Shown here piece after piece: positions 27,443 through 36,633 of a stretch of 64,000 bases of DNA; position 1 is the first letter of the stretch, and each line of letters opens with the position of its first letter. The stretch is taken from contig CANFCG010000004.1 in the NCBI GenBank assembly GCA_947445115.1, forward strand, positions 1 through 64,000. Direction: 5' to 3'. The translations under genes and the position numbers were made by a program. The notes under the pieces were generated by a model. That model was not told the origin of the DNA, ran no database searches, and saw only the letters and a list, made by a program, of their open reading frames with translations. This DNA comes from Comamonadaceae bacterium (lineage in GTDB: Bacteria; Pseudomonadota; Gammaproteobacteria; Burkholderiales; Burkholderiaceae_C).

Positions 27443-29623
27443 ATGAACGCCTTGAAAAAACTATCCCTCGTCGCTGCCTTGCTGGCAAGCGTTTTGGCGG
27501 GCTGCGGAGGTGGTAGCAGTGCGATCAGCACCCCATTCCTTGGCGGAACGGCCGCCGTGGGCTTCGCCATTGTGGGGGGCGCGGTTGATGTCAAATGTGC
27601 CAGCAGTGCGGCAGTGCCTAGCACCACGACGTCTAGTGCAGGCGCTTTGCAAGTGGACTTAACAGGCAAAACATTGCCGTGTGCGATAGAAGTGACGGGC
27701 GGCACCATTAACGGCATTGCCAACAGCATTGCCTACCATTCGATAGCGATGGCAGCAGGTAACGTGAATGTGACGCCGTTGACCGATTTGCTGATTGCCA
27801 ATTTAGCCGCATCGACCACACCGAGCGCTTGGTATGCGGCTTTAACACCCGCCACGCTGGCTGCCATCACGGCGACTCAAGTGAGCGCCGCAACGACGAA
27901 TGTCAAAACCGCACTGGGATTGACAACCCAGCTATCAGGCCTTGATCCCATCACCACACCATTTACGCCAACGCGCAATAACGTGATGGATAACACGCTA
28001 GAGGCGCTGCAAGCCGCCATCGTCAACAACGGCAACTCACATGCGACCTTGCTTGGCTTAGCAGGTGCATCGGCTGGTGCGGCGTTTACACCACCTAGCG
28101 GCTTTAATACGGCACTTAACACAGCGTATAGCAGCACGTCTAGCGGCAGCACCAGCGGCGGCGGCTCATCAGGCACACCCGCCATTGCTAGCTTTACACC
28201 GACATCAGCGGCCACTGCGGCGACGGTGACGATCACTGGAACGAATCTGACTGGGGTGACACAAGTGCTATTTACAGGCCCGTCTCCTAGCACCGCCTAC
28301 ACAGCAGGCGTGATTGCTGCGCAAACGGCAACCAGCATCACTACAACCGTGCCCGCTAGCTTGGCTGCTGGCAACTACACGGTGTCAGTGGTTTATACGG
28401 GCGGCGAGGCCGCCGCTACAAATACGCTAGCAGTGACAGCTAGCACGGGCGGCGGCTCAACCAGTACAGCAAACGTACCCACAGGCTTTATAGCGCGTAC
28501 CAACCCAAGCGGCGCGCTGACGATGGCGCCAAGCGCTGTGGTGTGGACGGGCTCATTATTTGTGGCGCTAGAGCCAAATCAAAACTATCACAGCACGACA
28601 GCGACGCTCTTCAGCTGGACATCGACAGACGGTATTAGCTGGATACGTAACACCACCAATTTGCCAAACAATTTGGGTGCGTTAACGGCAGCTAACGGCA
28701 AAGCTTTTATGATGAATTCGCTTTCGAGCACAACGCCAACGGTGGCTATTTACAGCAGCACGGATGGCGTGACTTGGTCTGCGGCTACAGGCAGTACGGC
28801 GAATAACGGAACTAGCGCTGTTAGCATTCCCTTAGGTGTTAAATATCTAAACAACAAATACTTTGCTGCTATGGATGTTGATGCTTGCGACGCAATTGTG
28901 TCGTCAGACGGAAGCGCGTGGACGACGACGCAGCTCAATAATCTTGCTTTGCCAACGGGATACCAAAAGGCCGTCAACAATAAATACTGCAGCGAGGCTT
29001 TTTATGTGGGCGGCAGATACGTCATCGATGGAGGAATCATTGTTGCTTACTCGGGGACAACCTCAACTTATAAAGGCTTGAGCTATACCTCGATAGATGG
29101 CGCTACTTGGACGGTGAACGCCTACAGTTTGCCGAGCACGATCAATAGTGTTCTGCAAGGTGGCCGAGGCAACACAGCCCTGCAAGTAGGGTCTAATCTT
29201 GTGCTACCAGCGGTTCGGACTGAAGCATCCGTCAGACTTCAACCAACCGACCCTTATCCAACGCAAGTTATATCCAATTACCAAGCTGGCGTTAGCAGCG
29301 ACGGATTAACCTATACGTTCACAAGCCGTGCAACCCCTAATTTTGGTTCGACATTTCCAAACTTGAATTTGCCTAATGGAATAGTTGTTTATACAAATGC
29401 ATACTCCACGATTGTGAATAGCGCTACGGTTGCAGTGCCAGCACTGTATCAATACACAACTGATGGCTACACCTTTACAACGGCACAAGACTTGATGTTT
29501 AAGAATCCTTTGCTGGCAGCTTATTCGCCAACACTCAAGCGCTTGGTGGTGATTCGTCAAGATAGTAACGCTACAACGTATGTAAATACGGGTGTCGTCA
29601 TTGGCACGCTAGATTTTCCGTAA
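27443..29623 (+). CDS. Large lipoprotein with IPT/TIG domain and Asp-box-like repeats
   Basis: 726 residues. Lipobox VLAGC with Cys21, so probably membrane-anchored and surface or periplasmic. A Ser/Gly linker (about 230-245) precedes an IPT/TIG immunoglobulin-like domain (about 247-335, PAIASFTPTSAATAATVTI...). The C-terminal half carries at least five S-x-DG-x-x-[WY] motifs (STDGISW, SSTDGVTW, SSDGSAW, SIDGATW, SSDGLTY), the look of a sialidase-type beta-propeller. Composition is rich in Thr, Ala, Ser and Asn. It probably binds or processes an extracellular polymer; no catalytic residues could be assigned. Confidence 0.8.
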   Translation: MNALKKLSLVAALLASVLAGCGGGSSAISTPFLGGTAAVGFAIVGGAVDVKCASSAAVPSTTTSSAGALQVDLTGKTLPCAIEVTGGTINGIANSIAYHSIAMAAGNVNVTPLTDLLIANLAASTTPSAWYAALTPATLAAITATQVSAATTNVKTALGLTTQLSGLDPITTPFTPTRNNVMDNTLEALQAAIVNNGNSHATLLGLAGASAGAAFTPPSGFNTALNTAYSSTSSGSTSGGGSSGTPAIASFTPTSAATAATVTITGTNLTGVTQVLFTGPSPSTAYTAGVIAAQTATSITTTVPASLAAGNYTVSVVYTGGEAAATNTLAVTASTGGGSTSTANVPTGFIARTNPSGALTMAPSAVVWTGSLFVALEPNQNYHSTTATLFSWTSTDGISWIRNTTNLPNNLGALTAANGKAFMMNSLSSTTPTVAIYSSTDGVTWSAATGSTANNGTSAVSIPLGVKYLNNKYFAAMDVDACDAIVSSDGSAWTTTQLNNLALPTGYQKAVNNKYCSEAFYVGGRYVIDGGIIVAYSGTTSTYKGLSYTSIDGATWTVNAYSLPSTINSVLQGGRGNTALQVGSNLVLPAVRTEASVRLQPTDPYPTQVISNYQAGVSSDGLTYTFTSRATPNFGSTFPNLNLPNGIVVYTNAYSTIVNSATVAVPALYQYTTDGYTFTTAQDLMFKNPLLAAYSPTLKRLVVIRQDSNATTYVNTGVVIGTLDFP

Positions 29624-29666
29624 GTCCCTAATAAACCTATACAAATAAACCTGCAAGACTCCTCAC

Positions 29667-30545
29667 ATGAACACATTCAAAAAACTATCCCTAGCCGCAG
29701 CCCTGCTGGCAAGCTTTTCAGCTCAACTACAAGCTCAAACTCCCGATTGGCAAAACATCAGTTCTTCGTTTAAATATGTCGAGAAAGGCACGGGTAAAAA
29801 GATTGTTATTGCGGCGGCAAATATTAAAACAGGAGTGAGCTTAGAGCGCCTCAGTTTGCTCTCTGGCGAGGGCAATACCGAGAAAAAAATCTTTTCAGGG
29901 CTATTGGCTGGTGCGGCATCGCTTGCTGGCATTAAAGGTGACTTTGCATCGCGCGAGCCGATTGAAGAGCATCTGAAACAAGAGGATGCAGAAAAGATGG
30001 CGGCTGAAGCTTTGGAGATGTTGAGTGCCAAACTGAAAGCTGCAGGACTCGATGTGCAAGGGCCAAAAATAGTGGCGGAAGCACCGTTTTATCCGTCGGT
30101 TAAAGGCGAAGCAAAAACACGCAAAACTACCGACAGCCAAGACGGCGGACTCTTCAAAAAAGGTTATTTTTACGGCATCTACGAGACCCCCGTCGCTGGC
30201 CTTAAGTTTCGGGATGTCAGCGGCTTTGAGCTGATGAACACCGACCTTTACAGCAGCGCGAATCAAGTGGCTGGAAGCAGTGGGGCCATCGACATGAGCC
30301 TAGGTATGGTCAACGATAAATCAACGCTGAGCTTGACGAGCTTCACGGTGAAGGTCTACGCGCTAGGAAAGGGATCCACAAAGACAAGTGCGTATTTCAC
30401 TTTAGTGCTTAAAAATGGGAGTGCGTTCTCAGTTCCCTCGGGCGGGAAAGACACGCTGGCTTATTGGGAAGTGTTAAAACCAAAGATGGATATTTTGTTT
30501 GAGGACGTGAGTAAGCGCATCGCAACGGCTTATGCAGAAGAGTGA
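29667..30545 (+). CDS. Exported protein of unknown function
   Basis: 292 residues with a signal peptide MNTFKKLSLAAALLASFSAQLQAQ whose first 16 residues closely resemble the leader of the upstream lipoprotein (MNALKKLSLVAALLAS). The mature part shows AANIKTGVSLERLSLLSG, a helical segment (about 110-135) and a C-terminal beta-rich region (about 200-290) without cysteines. It follows the lipoprotein gene by 43 bases and the response-regulator gene starts 12 bases later, so the three may form one transcript. I do not recognise a known domain. Confidence 0.72.
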   Translation: MNTFKKLSLAAALLASFSAQLQAQTPDWQNISSSFKYVEKGTGKKIVIAAANIKTGVSLERLSLLSGEGNTEKKIFSGLLAGAASLAGIKGDFASREPIEEHLKQEDAEKMAAEALEMLSAKLKAAGLDVQGPKIVAEAPFYPSVKGEAKTRKTTDSQDGGLFKKGYFYGIYETPVAGLKFRDVSGFELMNTDLYSSANQVAGSSGAIDMSLGMVNDKSTLSLTSFTVKVYALGKGSTKTSAYFTLVLKNGSAFSVPSGGKDTLAYWEVLKPKMDILFEDVSKRIATAYAEE

Positions 30546-30557
30546 TACTCACACGGC

Positions 30558-31199
30558 ATGCCCTTCCTCCAAGCCTTAATCGTTGAAGACCTAGAAGAGC
30601 CACGCGAGTGGCTGGCGGAGCTTTTGCCTACTGCTTTGCCTTCTATCCAGAAAATCGATACTGCCGAGAGCCTGCGGGAAGCCTTTGCCTGCTTGGCTTC
30701 CCAGCGGTATGACCTCGCAATTGTGGACTGGCATTTGCCCGATGGCACGAGCGAGGCATTGATTCAACAGATCACCGCGGAGCACCCCGAGACGATGGTC
30801 GTGGTCGCGACGATTCATGATGACGACTCGCATGTTTTTCCAGCACTGAGGGCAGGGGCGACGGGCTACATCTTGAAATCGCAGCCGCGCTCAGTCGTGA
30901 TTTCTCAATTGCGTGGTATTGAAGTGGGCGACCCTGCACTCTCGCCTTCGATTGCGATGCGTGTGCTGAAACACTTTAACCAAGGCTTACCCAAAAAAGA
31001 TGTGGTTCATTTGGCGGCGCGTGAGCTAGATGTGCTGCGCTTAATTGGCAAAGGCTACAAAGCACCCGAGGTCGGTAAGCTGCTGGACATCACCACGCAT
31101 ACGGTTAGCGGCTACATCCGAGATATTTATCGCAAGTTAGAAATCAGTTCGCGCGCCGAAGCCACGATGGAAGCGGCGCGGCGTGGTTTAGTGGCTTAG
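30558..31199 (+). CDS. NarL/FixJ-family response regulator
   Basis: 213 residues. Receiver domain with acidic pocket E10/D11, phospho-acceptor D57 (IVDWHLPDG), T85 and K107 (YILKSQ), then a LuxR-type HTH at the C terminus (HLAARELDVLRLIGKGYKAPEVGKLLDITTHTVSGYIRDIYRKL). It is convergent with, and overlaps by 12 bases, the histidine kinase gene that is its likely partner. No strong ribosome-binding site precedes the ATG, which fits coupling to the upstream gene. Confidence 0.92.
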   Translation: MPFLQALIVEDLEEPREWLAELLPTALPSIQKIDTAESLREAFACLASQRYDLAIVDWHLPDGTSEALIQQITAEHPETMVVVATIHDDDSHVFPALRAGATGYILKSQPRSVVISQLRGIEVGDPALSPSIAMRVLKHFNQGLPKKDVVHLAARELDVLRLIGKGYKAPEVGKLLDITTHTVSGYIRDIYRKLEISSRAEATMEAARRGLVA

Positions 31200-32987
31200 C
31201 GCTAGTTTGAGTTCTACGCGCGTCCCGTGCGCGGGAGTTGCTAATTTTTGAATACTGTAACTCGCACCAATTAGCGTGGCGCGTTGCTGCATGTGTTTGA
31301 GTCCTCGGTTCGATGCACCAACGGCTTCGGTTGAGATACCCACACCATCGTCTTGAACGATTAAAACGAGCGTTTGCACCTCGGTTTTGACAATCACCTC
31401 AATCGCAGTAGCTTTGGCGTGCTTCACAACGTTAGCGACAGACTCTTGCAAGATACGGATGATTTGCAGCACTACAGCTTGCGTGATTTCGACCTGCTCA
31501 ACGTCGCCCATCACATGCCAATGCAGTGAGAGCTGCAAAGCGTTTAGGCGCGGCTCCCAGCGATTACGCCACGCAAATAAGGCACCGTGCAAATCGCTGC
31601 CAATGTCAGCGCTATCCATGAGCAGCCTTAGCTCATCTAGGCCATCTTGCAGTGACTGTGAAATCTGATCCTGCGACAAAGCCCCGCGCTCCACGCCGCG
31701 CAGTGCGGTCATCAGCTGCGCGCCAATGCCATCATGGATTTCACGCGTAATGCGTGAGCGTTCAGTGGCCTGAGCTTGCTCGCGGGCAGCGCGGCTTTGC
31801 TTGGCGTCGTCAATGGCGTTGATGAGCTGATCTGCCACGAGTAGCACAAATGAAAAAGAGAGTAAAACAGCCGCTAACGAGCGCCAGTAGGTCGAATCAA
31901 AACCAACTAAGTTACCAAAGGCGGCCGTGACGATAAGCCTGTCGTGAATATCGCTGACAACAAAAAATGCAAGCGCAATGGCCAGCACTACGGGCGCGAC
32001 CCGTGTTGCGCCACGAAGTAGTTTCCACAAGATGTAGAGCAAGTACGCGTCCGTTGCCAAGTTGAACGGCAGCCAAACAGTCGCCATCATGTCTTTGCTG
32101 ATTCCACCGTTTAAGTAAACACCGATGAGCAAGGTGCAAATGAACGTGTAGCCGATCATGAAATGCTCTAGCTTGGGGCGTTTAATTTGAAGGTAACGAT
32201 GGCAATACATCAAGATAAATAAAGGTACCCAACCACCAAGTGAATGCGTGATCCAGCCCCAAGGTACAAAGCCCATTGGAATGATTTGGATGTAATCGTT
32301 GACTAAGCGGATCGACCATGTCACGCATGAGAGCCCTAAAAATAAGGGCGAACCATCGCCCTTATCAAAACGCAGCCCAATGGTCACGGCCAGCAACGCC
32401 ATCAAGCCAAGCAGCAAGATAGCGGCCGCCGAAAACGTGGAGTGCATGAATAAGGTTCTGGTATAGACCTTATAAATTTCAGCATCAGGGCCCATCTCCA
32501 CCACGCCTAAGCCGCCGTTGTAGTCGCGATAAGCAAATAAGCGCACGGTGATTTCGTTGCGACCTGTTTGCAGCCAATCACGCGGCAAGGCACGGTACTG
32601 GGGCGTATTCCACATGCGCTGCATGGGTTCGACCATATTCATTGAAGGCGCAAGCAAGTGGCCATTGAGATAAAACTCACCAGCCATACTGAGCCTTTTG
32701 ACGTGCAGCCCTAATGCGCCAATGTTTGTGGGGGCGTCAAAATGGAGTGAATACCACCCCAGACCTTCAGCTTCTTTGCGCTGCTTGCTCCAGTTGTCAG
32801 GCAAGCTTACGTCAGTCCAAGCGTCTTGTTTGGGCGACAAATCCGTGCTGGCGGCTAATTGGAACCGCGCCTTTTCCAGCTTAAAAATACCTGTTTTCGG
32901 GTTGACCGTACTGTCTAAAAACAACAGTAGGCTAGAGATGCCTAGCACGCAGATGAGCAATAAAGCCAAACTGCGTGCGGTACGCAT
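31188..32987 (-). CDS. Sensor histidine kinase, 7TM (7TMR-DISM-like) type
   Basis: 599 residues. An N-terminal membrane span (about 5-24) and an extracytoplasmic beta-sandwich (about 50-165, with WTDVSLPDNWSKQ and GEFYLNGHLL, like a galactose-binding fold) are followed by about seven membrane spans (about 180-390). Then comes a HisKA_3 dimerisation helix with the phosphorylated H418 (TREIHDGIGAQL) and an HATPase domain (ESVANVVKHAKA, DDGVGIS). The order matches 7TMR-DISM kinases that sense carbohydrates or other ligands. It is likely paired with the convergent response regulator. Confidence 0.92.
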   Translation of the reverse strand: MRTARSLALLLICVLGISSLLLFLDSTVNPKTGIFKLEKARFQLAASTDLSPKQDAWTDVSLPDNWSKQRKEAEGLGWYSLHFDAPTNIGALGLHVKRLSMAGEFYLNGHLLAPSMNMVEPMQRMWNTPQYRALPRDWLQTGRNEITVRLFAYRDYNGGLGVVEMGPDAEIYKVYTRTLFMHSTFSAAAILLLGLMALLAVTIGLRFDKGDGSPLFLGLSCVTWSIRLVNDYIQIIPMGFVPWGWITHSLGGWVPLFILMYCHRYLQIKRPKLEHFMIGYTFICTLLIGVYLNGGISKDMMATVWLPFNLATDAYLLYILWKLLRGATRVAPVVLAIALAFFVVSDIHDRLIVTAAFGNLVGFDSTYWRSLAAVLLSFSFVLLVADQLINAIDDAKQSRAAREQAQATERSRITREIHDGIGAQLMTALRGVERGALSQDQISQSLQDGLDELRLLMDSADIGSDLHGALFAWRNRWEPRLNALQLSLHWHVMGDVEQVEITQAVVLQIIRILQESVANVVKHAKATAIEVIVKTEVQTLVLIVQDDGVGISTEAVGASNRGLKHMQQRATLIGASYSIQKLATPAHGTRVELKLALSH

Positions 32988-32999
32988 GGCGTGCGTGCC

Positions 33000-33848
33000 T
33001 TACAACTTAAACGGCACTACCACTTGGCGCTGCTCGCCCAGGCCTTCAATGCCAAGGGTCATCACATCGCCAGCCTTTAAGAACTTCGGTGGCTTCATCC
33101 CCAGGCCAACGCCAGGCGGCGTGCCCGTGGTGATGATGTCGCCTGGTTCAAGCGTCATAAATTGGCTTAAATAGCTCACGATTTTTGGCACATTAAAAAT
33201 CATCTTTTTGGTCGTGCCCGTTTGCATACGCACGCCGTTCACGTCTAGCCACATCGCGCATTTATGAATATCGGCAAGATCGTCTTTCGTTGCCAGCCAT
33301 GGGCCAATTGGACCGAACGTGTCGCAACCCTTGCCCTTATCCCACTGCGGGCCACGCTCCAATTGGTACTCACGCTCGGACACGTCGTTAATCAAGCAAT
33401 AACCCGCCACGTAATCCGTCGCTGCTTTTTGCGTCACGTAGCGTGCACGCGTACCAATGACGATACCGAGTTCGACTTCCCAGTCGGTTTTTTTAGAGCC
33501 TTTAGGCAGCATGACGTTATCGTTAGGCCCAACGATGCAACTGGTGGCCTTCATAAAAACAACGGGTTCTTTGGGGACGGCCATGCCAGACTCTTCCGCA
33601 TGGTCATAAAAGTTGAGGCCAATCGCAATGAATTTGCCAACCTTCGCTACAGGGCAGCCCATACGGGGCTTGCCTTTGACGAGTGGGAGCGTGTCGGTTT
33701 TGAGCTTGGCAAGTTTTGCCAAAGCTGCGGGAGCGATAGCCGCGCCGTCAAAATCTTTGACATGTTTGGATAGATCGCGCAGCTTACCTGTTTCATCAAT
33801 TAAGCCCGGCTTTTCTTTGCCAACTGCGCCGTAGCGAACGAGTTTCAT
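33000..33848 (-). CDS. Fumarylacetoacetate hydrolase-family protein
   Basis: 282 residues. Family core: a metal-binding Glu triad expected in the DWEVELGIVIG (about 158-168) segment and the C-terminal SQFMTLEPGDIITTGTPPGVG. Typical substrates are acylpyruvates, ureidoglycolate or 2,4-diketo-3-deoxy sugar acids. The KMIFNVPKIVSYLSQFM segment is typical of the group annotated ureidoglycolate lyase or 2,4-diketo-3-deoxy-L-fuconate hydrolase. No pathway neighbours reveal the substrate. It lies 12 bases upstream of the histidine kinase on the same strand. Confidence 0.9.
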   Translation of the reverse strand: MKLVRYGAVGKEKPGLIDETGKLRDLSKHVKDFDGAAIAPAALAKLAKLKTDTLPLVKGKPRMGCPVAKVGKFIAIGLNFYDHAEESGMAVPKEPVVFMKATSCIVGPNDNVMLPKGSKKTDWEVELGIVIGTRARYVTQKAATDYVAGYCLINDVSEREYQLERGPQWDKGKGCDTFGPIGPWLATKDDLADIHKCAMWLDVNGVRMQTGTTKKMIFNVPKIVSYLSQFMTLEPGDIITTGTPPGVGLGMKPPKFLKAGDVMTLGIEGLGEQRQVVVPFKL

Positions 33849-33901
33849 GGATGTCCTTAAATAAAAAAAGAAGATGGGTTGATCTTATTGGAGTTTGTCG
33901 T

Positions 33902-36562
33902 TTAAGCCAGCGCCCGTGTCACCACTTCGCGAACATCACGACTGAGGCTGCCTTTGGCTGCGACACGCTCAATCGCCATGCGAGCAGCGCCCTTGTAGGG
34001 TTCTGCCAGTTTCTTCCAGCGCTCAAGCGCGCGCGCCAAACGCGCCGCCACTTGTGGGTTGGATGCGTCAAGCGCAAGTACTTGCTCGCCCCAAAACACG
34101 TAACCTGCGGCATCCAAGCGATGGAACGCTGCAGGGTTGGCCGAGCAATAGCTAAACACGAGCGAGCGAAAACGATTGGGGTTACTGGCTTTGAAGTCGG
34201 GGTGCTTCATCAGTTGTTTGACGAGCGGCAAAATGTCGCCGTCCGTGTCGGTATTGCCCGCTTGCAGCGAAAACCACTTGTCGATGACTAAATCGTCACC
34301 TGCAAACAGGGCATGAAAGCGAGCCAGCGCGTCGCTTGCCAGCGGATGCTTTGTTGATACCAGTGCGACAAGTGCACCCATGCGATCAGTCATATTGCTG
34401 GCATCTTTAAACCGTTGGTAAGCCTTGCCAGCTGTGGCTTGTAGCAGTGCGAAATCACTTGATAGCTTGGCTGCAAGGCACAAATAGCCCAGCGCCATAT
34501 TGGCAAGTCCGCGCTTGCTGCTGGACGCAAAATCGGGTGAGTACTTGCCCGATGTTTGGTTGGTATCGAATGCGATTTGCCACTCGGCTTGCAAGGCGGA
34601 TGCCAACTGCGCCCGCACGGCTTCGCGCACGGCGTGGATGCGCTGCGGGTCAACCTCTAGCATCTGCTCGGCAATGACGCCTTCGCTTGGAATTGATAGC
34701 ACCAATGTCTTGAAGGCCGCATCCAGATTGGCCTCTGAGAGGGTATTTCTCAAAGCCTCTACCGTACTGGCTTGCAGGGCAGGGCTGCTGGATGCATCGA
34801 ACACTGAAACAATGATCTGGCGCAACATCAAACGTTGCCCAGCTTCCCAGCGATTAAAAGCGTCTGTGTCGTGTGCCATCAAGGTTAACAACTCTGCGTC
34901 CGTATACTCGTAATCCACGATGATTGGGGCAGTAAATCCACGAAGCAGTGACGGCACAGGCATTGACGCAACGCCATCCACGCGAATCGACTCACACATT
35001 TGCGTCATCACGTGCAGATGTGTGCCCGAGATCGCGTGGCCTTCTGCGTTCAATAAACCCAGTCCAAACGGAATCACAAATGGTGCTTGCCCATCACGTA
35101 GTTTTTGTGTGAGTGTGAGCACATAAATCTGCGTGGTTGCGTCGTAAGCGGCAGTCACTGCCACACGTGGCGTACCCGCTTGGCGGTACCAATTCTTGAA
35201 CTGCAAGAGATGCTGTGCCAGTGCTGATGTGGGGTTGGCATCCGCGATGCTTTGAGCAAAATCATCGCAGGTCACTGCCTGTCCGTCGTGACGCTTGAAG
35301 TAGAGCGCCATGCCTGCTTTAAAACCATCTTTGCCAACTAAGGTTTGCATCATGCGCACGACTTCCGCACCTTTTTCGTAAACGGTGGGCGTGTAGAAGT
35401 TGTTAATTTCCGAATACTCGGCAGGGCGAACAGCGTGGCTCATCGGCCCTGCGTCTTCGCCAAACTGTACGGCGCGCAGATTGCGCACGTCTTCAATGCG
35501 CTGTACGGCGGCTGCTGTGTCTGAGCCACTCATGTCCATGCTGAACTCTTGATCGCGAAAGACCGTGAGACCTTCTTTGAGTGAGAGCTGAAACCAATCG
35601 CGGCAGGTGATGCGGTTGCCTGTCCAGTTGTGGAAATACTCGTGCGCGACGACGCTCTCAATCCCTGCAAAGTCGCCGTCTGTTGCCGTGCTTTGCGTTG
35701 CCAGCACGTACTTGGTGTTGAAGATGTTGAGACCTTTGTTCTCCATCGCGCCCATGTTGAAGTCGCCCACCGCGACGATCATGAAGCGCTCCAAATCCAG
35801 CGAGAGACCAAAGCGCGATTCGTCCCAGGCGATGGATGCCATCAACGACTTCATCGCGTGCTCGGTCTTGTCCAAATCGCCAGGGCGTACATAGACTTGC
35901 AGCAGGTGCTCTGAGCCCGATTTGGCTTTGATTTTTTGCTCATGGCAAACGAGTAGTCCCGCCACCAGTGCAAACAAATAGCAAGGCTTTTTATGTGGAT
36001 CAACCCACTTGGCGAAATGCTTGCCCTCAAAGCCAGAACCTTCCAGCAACCCTTGTTCCACAAGGTTTCCGTTGGACAGCAATACAGGATAGTCGGCCTT
36101 GCTCGCACGAAGCGTGACGGTGTAACTCGCCATCACATCAGGACGATCTAAAAAGTAAGTAATGCGCCGAAAGCCCTCGGCTTCGCACTGCGTAAAGAAC
36201 GAATCGTTGCTCACATACAAACCCGACATCGACGTGTTTTTGGTCGGATTGCAAGTGGTAAAAATCTCAAGATCAAACGGTTCAAAACCTTCAGGGAGTT
36301 TTTCTAAAACCAGCTTTTCGTCGCCGTTAGGCATGGTCTCCATTTTGAAGCTGGTGCCTTGCCCAGCCACCAACACGCGGGCGAGATTGAGTTCTTTTCC
36401 ATCCAGTTTGAGTGCCTGCGCCGGCACATCAGGATTGCGGCGCACGCGCATCTTGTTGAGCACGCGGGTTTTTGTGGGATCAAGATCAATGGTCAGGTCA
36501 ACGCTATCAATCCAAAAAGCGGGTGCGGTGTAGTCGGCGAGTAGGGTAGGGGTGGCGGTCAT
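33902..36562 (-). CDS. pepN: Aminopeptidase N (M1 zinc metallopeptidase)
   Basis: 886 residues from the ATG at 36562. Exopeptidase motif GAMEN (271-275), zinc motif HEYFH (307-311, HEXXH) within VVAHEYFHNWTG, and a downstream Glu expected in the SLKEGLTVFRDQE segment. Removes N-terminal amino acids from peptides in the cytoplasm. The length matches E. coli PepN (870). A TTG five codons upstream is an alternative start; neither has a clear ribosome-binding site. Confidence 0.95.
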   Translation of the reverse strand: MTATPTLLADYTAPAFWIDSVDLTIDLDPTKTRVLNKMRVRRNPDVPAQALKLDGKELNLARVLVAGQGTSFKMETMPNGDEKLVLEKLPEGFEPFDLEIFTTCNPTKNTSMSGLYVSNDSFFTQCEAEGFRRITYFLDRPDVMASYTVTLRASKADYPVLLSNGNLVEQGLLEGSGFEGKHFAKWVDPHKKPCYLFALVAGLLVCHEQKIKAKSGSEHLLQVYVRPGDLDKTEHAMKSLMASIAWDESRFGLSLDLERFMIVAVGDFNMGAMENKGLNIFNTKYVLATQSTATDGDFAGIESVVAHEYFHNWTGNRITCRDWFQLSLKEGLTVFRDQEFSMDMSGSDTAAAVQRIEDVRNLRAVQFGEDAGPMSHAVRPAEYSEINNFYTPTVYEKGAEVVRMMQTLVGKDGFKAGMALYFKRHDGQAVTCDDFAQSIADANPTSALAQHLLQFKNWYRQAGTPRVAVTAAYDATTQIYVLTLTQKLRDGQAPFVIPFGLGLLNAEGHAISGTHLHVMTQMCESIRVDGVASMPVPSLLRGFTAPIIVDYEYTDAELLTLMAHDTDAFNRWEAGQRLMLRQIIVSVFDASSSPALQASTVEALRNTLSEANLDAAFKTLVLSIPSEGVIAEQMLEVDPQRIHAVREAVRAQLASALQAEWQIAFDTNQTSGKYSPDFASSSKRGLANMALGYLCLAAKLSSDFALLQATAGKAYQRFKDASNMTDRMGALVALVSTKHPLASDALARFHALFAGDDLVIDKWFSLQAGNTDTDGDILPLVKQLMKHPDFKASNPNRFRSLVFSYCSANPAAFHRLDAAGYVFWGEQVLALDASNPQVAARLARALERWKKLAEPYKGAARMAIERVAAKGSLSRDVREVVTRALA

Positions 36563-36633
36563 TGGAAAGTTGATCAAAAAAGAAAAACTCGCGAGGCATG
36601 ATGGGGCAAGCCTTGGGCGAGGGATGAGGCATT

